From positions 1 through 7,842 of the forward strand of contig JBEKTY010000264.1 in assembly GCA_049515555.1 (NCBI GenBank): a stretch of 7,842 nt of DNA. Reading direction: 5' to 3'. This DNA comes from JBEKTY01 sp049515555 (lineage in GTDB: Bacteria; Planctomycetota; Planctomycetia; Pirellulales; Thermoguttaceae). Positions 6,189-7,842 of the stretch are shown here, one piece after another; within the stretch, counting starts at the first letter, position 1; the number at the start of each line of letters is the position of its first letter. Position numbers and translations under genes: made by a program. Under the pieces are notes generated by a model that saw nothing but the letters and a program-made list of their open reading frames with translations, did not search any database and was not told the DNA's origin.

Positions 6189-7089
6189 TTATCCCAAACC
6201 ACCAGCGGGTTTTCGGCGTTGGCGTTTAACCCAGGACCACGACCTCTTGATCGTCTTCCATACTTTGTCAACCGAGAGTCGAAGCAATGTGGTCATCAGG
6301 GCGTAGGCGACGGCCCCTTCGAGCGGTCTGGCATTGATCCCGAGAGCTTGTGCTCTTCCCATAAGGTATGGAATATTTGCGATTCCAAGTGCAACCGCCT
6401 TCTGGAGATCATTGTTGTCAACCGCCATCATCCAAGGCTGTAGGTTGAGATTGCCATTCGAAAGCTCTCCTGCCGTCAACGCAACAGCAGCCTCACTGCT
6501 GATGTCCAGGCAACGGTGTTCCTGCCAGAGATCAACCAATTCTCCCGCAGAGGGGAGATAGCACTGATTGCAAAAGCTGGATCGAATTGCCTCAAGTCGT
6601 CCTTGCGCAGACAGCGCATTCGAGAAAAGGCGAACCACCACACCGGGATGCTTGAGAAGCATTCGTTCCAGGGCACTTCGATCCCATAAGCGGATTTTCG
6701 GTCGGGGATGCAATTCCTGCCGTTGTCTAACCAGTCTCTTGTCGGATTCGAGAAATGCGAGTTGGTTGCGAGTACAATGACATCGATATCGTTGCGGGAG
6801 TCTGCGTTGACAACAGCATCCTTTACGGCTGACGGTTCGACCGTCTTGTTACGTCCCTTCGCCTCGACCCACCAACGTTGCGGTTCCATCGTGTCGTCTG
6901 GTATCGGTGAATGAAATATCGCTTCGATGTCTCGCCCTTGGTCCAGTGCCCCGATCCCGCTGCCACCTTTTCGCCACTCGATGTCCTTATCGTTCGCTTG
7001 TAGAACTGGTCGATGTCCTGGGCGAGTCGATCCTCGGGATCGGCCCGCCGTGTCCAGTCACGCATCGTGGTGTAGGAGTGGAAGTCCAT
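6189..7089 (-). pseudogene. Restriction-endonuclease-like gene with two frameshifts
   Basis: Three successive frames together encode a PD-(D/E)xK nuclease-like protein. Frame one (7089-6997) gives MDFHSYTTMRDW through DRLAQDIDQFYK. Frame two (6997-6731) gives ANDKDIEWRKGGSGIGALDQ, the catalytic pattern GRDIEAIF (D54) and WWVEAKGR (E76-x-K78), then ATNSHFSNPTRDW. Frame three (6728-6189) gives RQRQELHPRPKIRLWDRSAL, ERMLLKHPGVVVRLF and a long helical, basic C-terminus. Each switch is explained by one lost base: AAGGCG read as AAGCG near 6997, and TGGGTT read as TGGTT near 6731. Restoring both gives about 300 residues. The fold resembles Mrr-like restriction endonucleases, including the 'NSHFSNPTRDW' segment seen in such proteins. 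No methyltransferase is nearby, so the partner or target is unknown. The gene begins 14 bases after the zinc-ribbon gene. It is either a true pseudogene or intact with homopolymer sequencing errors. Confidence 0.7.
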
Positions 7090-7103
7090 GATGGCTTGTG
7101 GTT

Positions 7104-7256
7104 CTACTGTGTCTCCGACAGTAGCTTCCCGTAGCACCCGTTGCACAGCAGCCGGTACCAATCCCCGGACACCACGGCCACCAGCTTAGACCTCTTTGGC
7201 CGCTGGCAATGCGAACAACGGAATCTGGCTGGACCACGAAGACACACAAATTGCAT
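7104..7256 (-). CDS. 50-residue zinc-ribbon-like protein
   Basis: A short frame from the ATG at 7254-7256 to the TAG at 7104-7106 encodes 50 residues starting MQFVCLRGPARFRCSHC. Two CxxC knuckles, CSHC at residues 14-17 and CNGC at 38-41, are 20 residues apart, the usual arrangement of a four-cysteine zinc ribbon, with SKLVAVVSGDWYRLL as the strand-rich part between them. The protein is basic and may bind nucleic acid or act as a small adaptor. AGGG about 5 bases before the ATG can serve as ribosome-binding site. The gene starts 22 bases after the 119-residue gene and ends 14 bases before the nuclease gene, so the three are probably one operon, and a link to the nuclease is plausible. The overlapping frame that would extend the nuclease N-terminus into this gene has poorer composition. 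I do not know a named family for it. Confidence 0.6.
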   Translation of the reverse strand: MQFVCLRGPARFRCSHCQRPKRSKLVAVVSGDWYRLLCNGCYGKLLSETQ

Positions 7257-7278
7257 GTCGCCCTGCTAGGGATAACTC

Positions 7279-7638
7279 TTATGGCGCATTACCACCTACC
7301 TTTAGCGTGGCATCCGTGGAGACCGCAGATACACTCGAACGACCAAACCTAACTCGAAAAGTGTTTGGCTCTGGGACCGGGCCTGGTCCTGTCCTTCGGT
7401 GCTCATCCCATCTCCTGTACTCCTCCAGTGGGGCCACAAGGATCGAGTCCGCATCCTCCTCAATTGCGACAAGTGGGATAGTCGTTAGCCTGTCTCCCTT
7501 GACTTCAGCTACCAACGACGGCGGCAAAGCTATGGCAGACTTAGAATCACATGACAGCCTGACCGCTGCTGCGTCGGTCAGGTCCCCCCTCCTCGCCCCA
7601 CGGGAATCGACGGATAGATGGAATATGGCTCGGGGCAT
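7279..7638 (-). CDS. Unknown 119-residue protein, N-terminus possibly lost
   Basis: The frame begins MPRAIFHLSVDSRGARRGDL, has a middle part with alternating hydrophobic residues (SAIALPPSLVAEVKGDRLTT, then IPLVAIEEDADSILVAPLEE), and ends in a Gly/Pro- and Ser-rich tail (TGPGPVPEPNTF ... TLKVGGNAP). It looks like a soluble alpha/beta protein, but I do not recognise it. No Shine-Dalgarno sequence precedes the ATG at 7636-7638, and the codons upstream stay open for eight more residues before a stop. The ATG lies exactly where the left end of the IS630-like element seems to begin (TA at 7638-7639), so the true N-terminus may have been removed by the insertion and the ATG may be fortuitous. It is followed after 22 bases by the zinc-ribbon gene. 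The plus-strand frame across the same bases is serine/threonine-rich and unconvincing. Confidence 0.5.
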   Translation of the reverse strand: MPRAIFHLSVDSRGARRGDLTDAAAVRLSCDSKSAIALPPSLVAEVKGDRLTTIPLVAIEEDADSILVAPLEEYRRWDEHRRTGPGPVPEPNTFRVRFGRSSVSAVSTDATLKVGGNAP

Positions 7639-7842
7639 AAGTTCTGCAACACTGACCTTGAGTCAGAATGACAATTATGGGAAAACCCGCCCGCTATGAG
7701 CGGGGCGGTGTACTCGACGGATGACATTCGCGTGCGGGCTGTGCATGCAGTTGTGGGCGAAGGATTGCCGGTTACGTTGGTTGCTCAGGCATATGGAACA
7801 GATCGTTCGACAGTTCATCGCTGGCTAACTCGGTATCACGGA
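7638..7842 (+). mobile_element. Probable left end of an IS630-like element
   Basis: The transposase-like gene at the right edge starts 58 bases to the right of a TA at 7638-7639, which is followed by AAGTTCTGCAACACTGACC. IS630-family elements insert at TA and often begin with a 'TAAGTT.TGCAAC'-like terminal repeat close to the transposase start. The element continues beyond the window, so the opposite repeat cannot be compared. The boundary is inference. Confidence 0.38.
7696..7842 (+). CDS. Transposase N-terminus, helix-turn-helix (partial)
   Basis: From the ATG at 7696-7698 the frame is open for 49 codons to the right edge: MSGAVYSTDDIRVRAVHAVV and then a clear helix-turn-helix, LPVTLVAQAYGTDRSTVHRW, at residues 24-43, followed by LTRYHG. 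The pattern (a short N-terminal helix, a 'G-x-x-V-x-x-V-A-x-x-Y-G-x-x-x-S-T-V-x-R-W' helix-turn-helix) is that of IS630-type transposases and the related HTH_23/HTH_29 group, which bind their element's terminal repeats with this domain. The DDE catalytic domain lies outside the window. It is the only well-supported plus-strand gene here. No strong Shine-Dalgarno sequence precedes the ATG; a stand-alone helix-turn-helix regulator is less likely. Confidence 0.62.
   Translation, partial: MSGAVYSTDDIRVRAVHAVVGEGLPVTLVAQAYGTDRSTVHRWLTRYHG

Noticed and set aside
7652..7670. TGAC...GTCA imperfect palindrome upstream of the transposase gene
   Set aside because: Considered as an operator between divergent genes, but it lies within the probable IS end and the match is too short to argue for.
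7196..7699. Plus-strand 167-codon frame at the right
   Set aside because: It is serine/threonine-rich, lacks a ribosome-binding site and lies opposite the 119-residue and zinc-ribbon genes; its end crosses the transposase start.
1..7842. CRISPR arrays, tRNA or rRNA genes, tandem repeats
   Set aside because: No regularly spaced repeats, cloverleaf arms or conserved rRNA segments were seen on either strand.

Overview
The window looks like a piece of a planctomycete genome, probably Pirellulales-like. The main support is a 937-residue exported protein of the HzsA-related (hydrazine synthase alpha-like) diheme family, which is abundant in planctomycetes. A small FHA-domain protein and generally GC-rich coding agree with this. 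Taxonomy is inferred from family content only. Nearly every gene reads on the minus strand, so gene order below runs from right to left.

Right part (about 5.6-7.84 kb) is a decayed accessory region. The right edge carries the first 49 codons of a plus-strand helix-turn-helix transposase (IS630-like), probably with the left end of its element just upstream. To its left lies a compact minus-strand set: a 119-residue unknown protein whose start sits at the putative IS boundary, a 50-residue protein with two CxxC knuckles (zinc-ribbon-like), and a PD-(D/E)xK restriction-endonuclease-like gene. That nuclease gene is broken by two single-base losses; putting back one G at each place gives a continuous 300-residue protein. 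Next is a small gene with a strong ribosome-binding site, cut off after 38 codons by the 3' end of a group II intron. The intron end is on the plus strand and shows textbook domains V and VI with a bulged branch-point A, but no reverse transcriptase is left.

Middle (about 1.87-5.55 kb) is ordinary chromosomal content: a GNAT acetyltransferase, a 440-base spacer, and the large HzsA-related protein with a signal peptide, a propeller-type middle and two CxxCH haem sites.

Left part (1-1.86 kb) holds a minus-strand run: a possible remnant of a DNA-binding protein, a 71-residue hypothetical, an FHA-domain protein, a two-helix membrane protein and an unknown gene that runs off the left edge. The last three are closely spaced and are probably co-transcribed.

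I do not see a complete new system. The most rewarding items are the zinc-ribbon/nuclease pair with its frameshifts, the intron remnant with an unusually long domain VI, and the gene truncation it caused.
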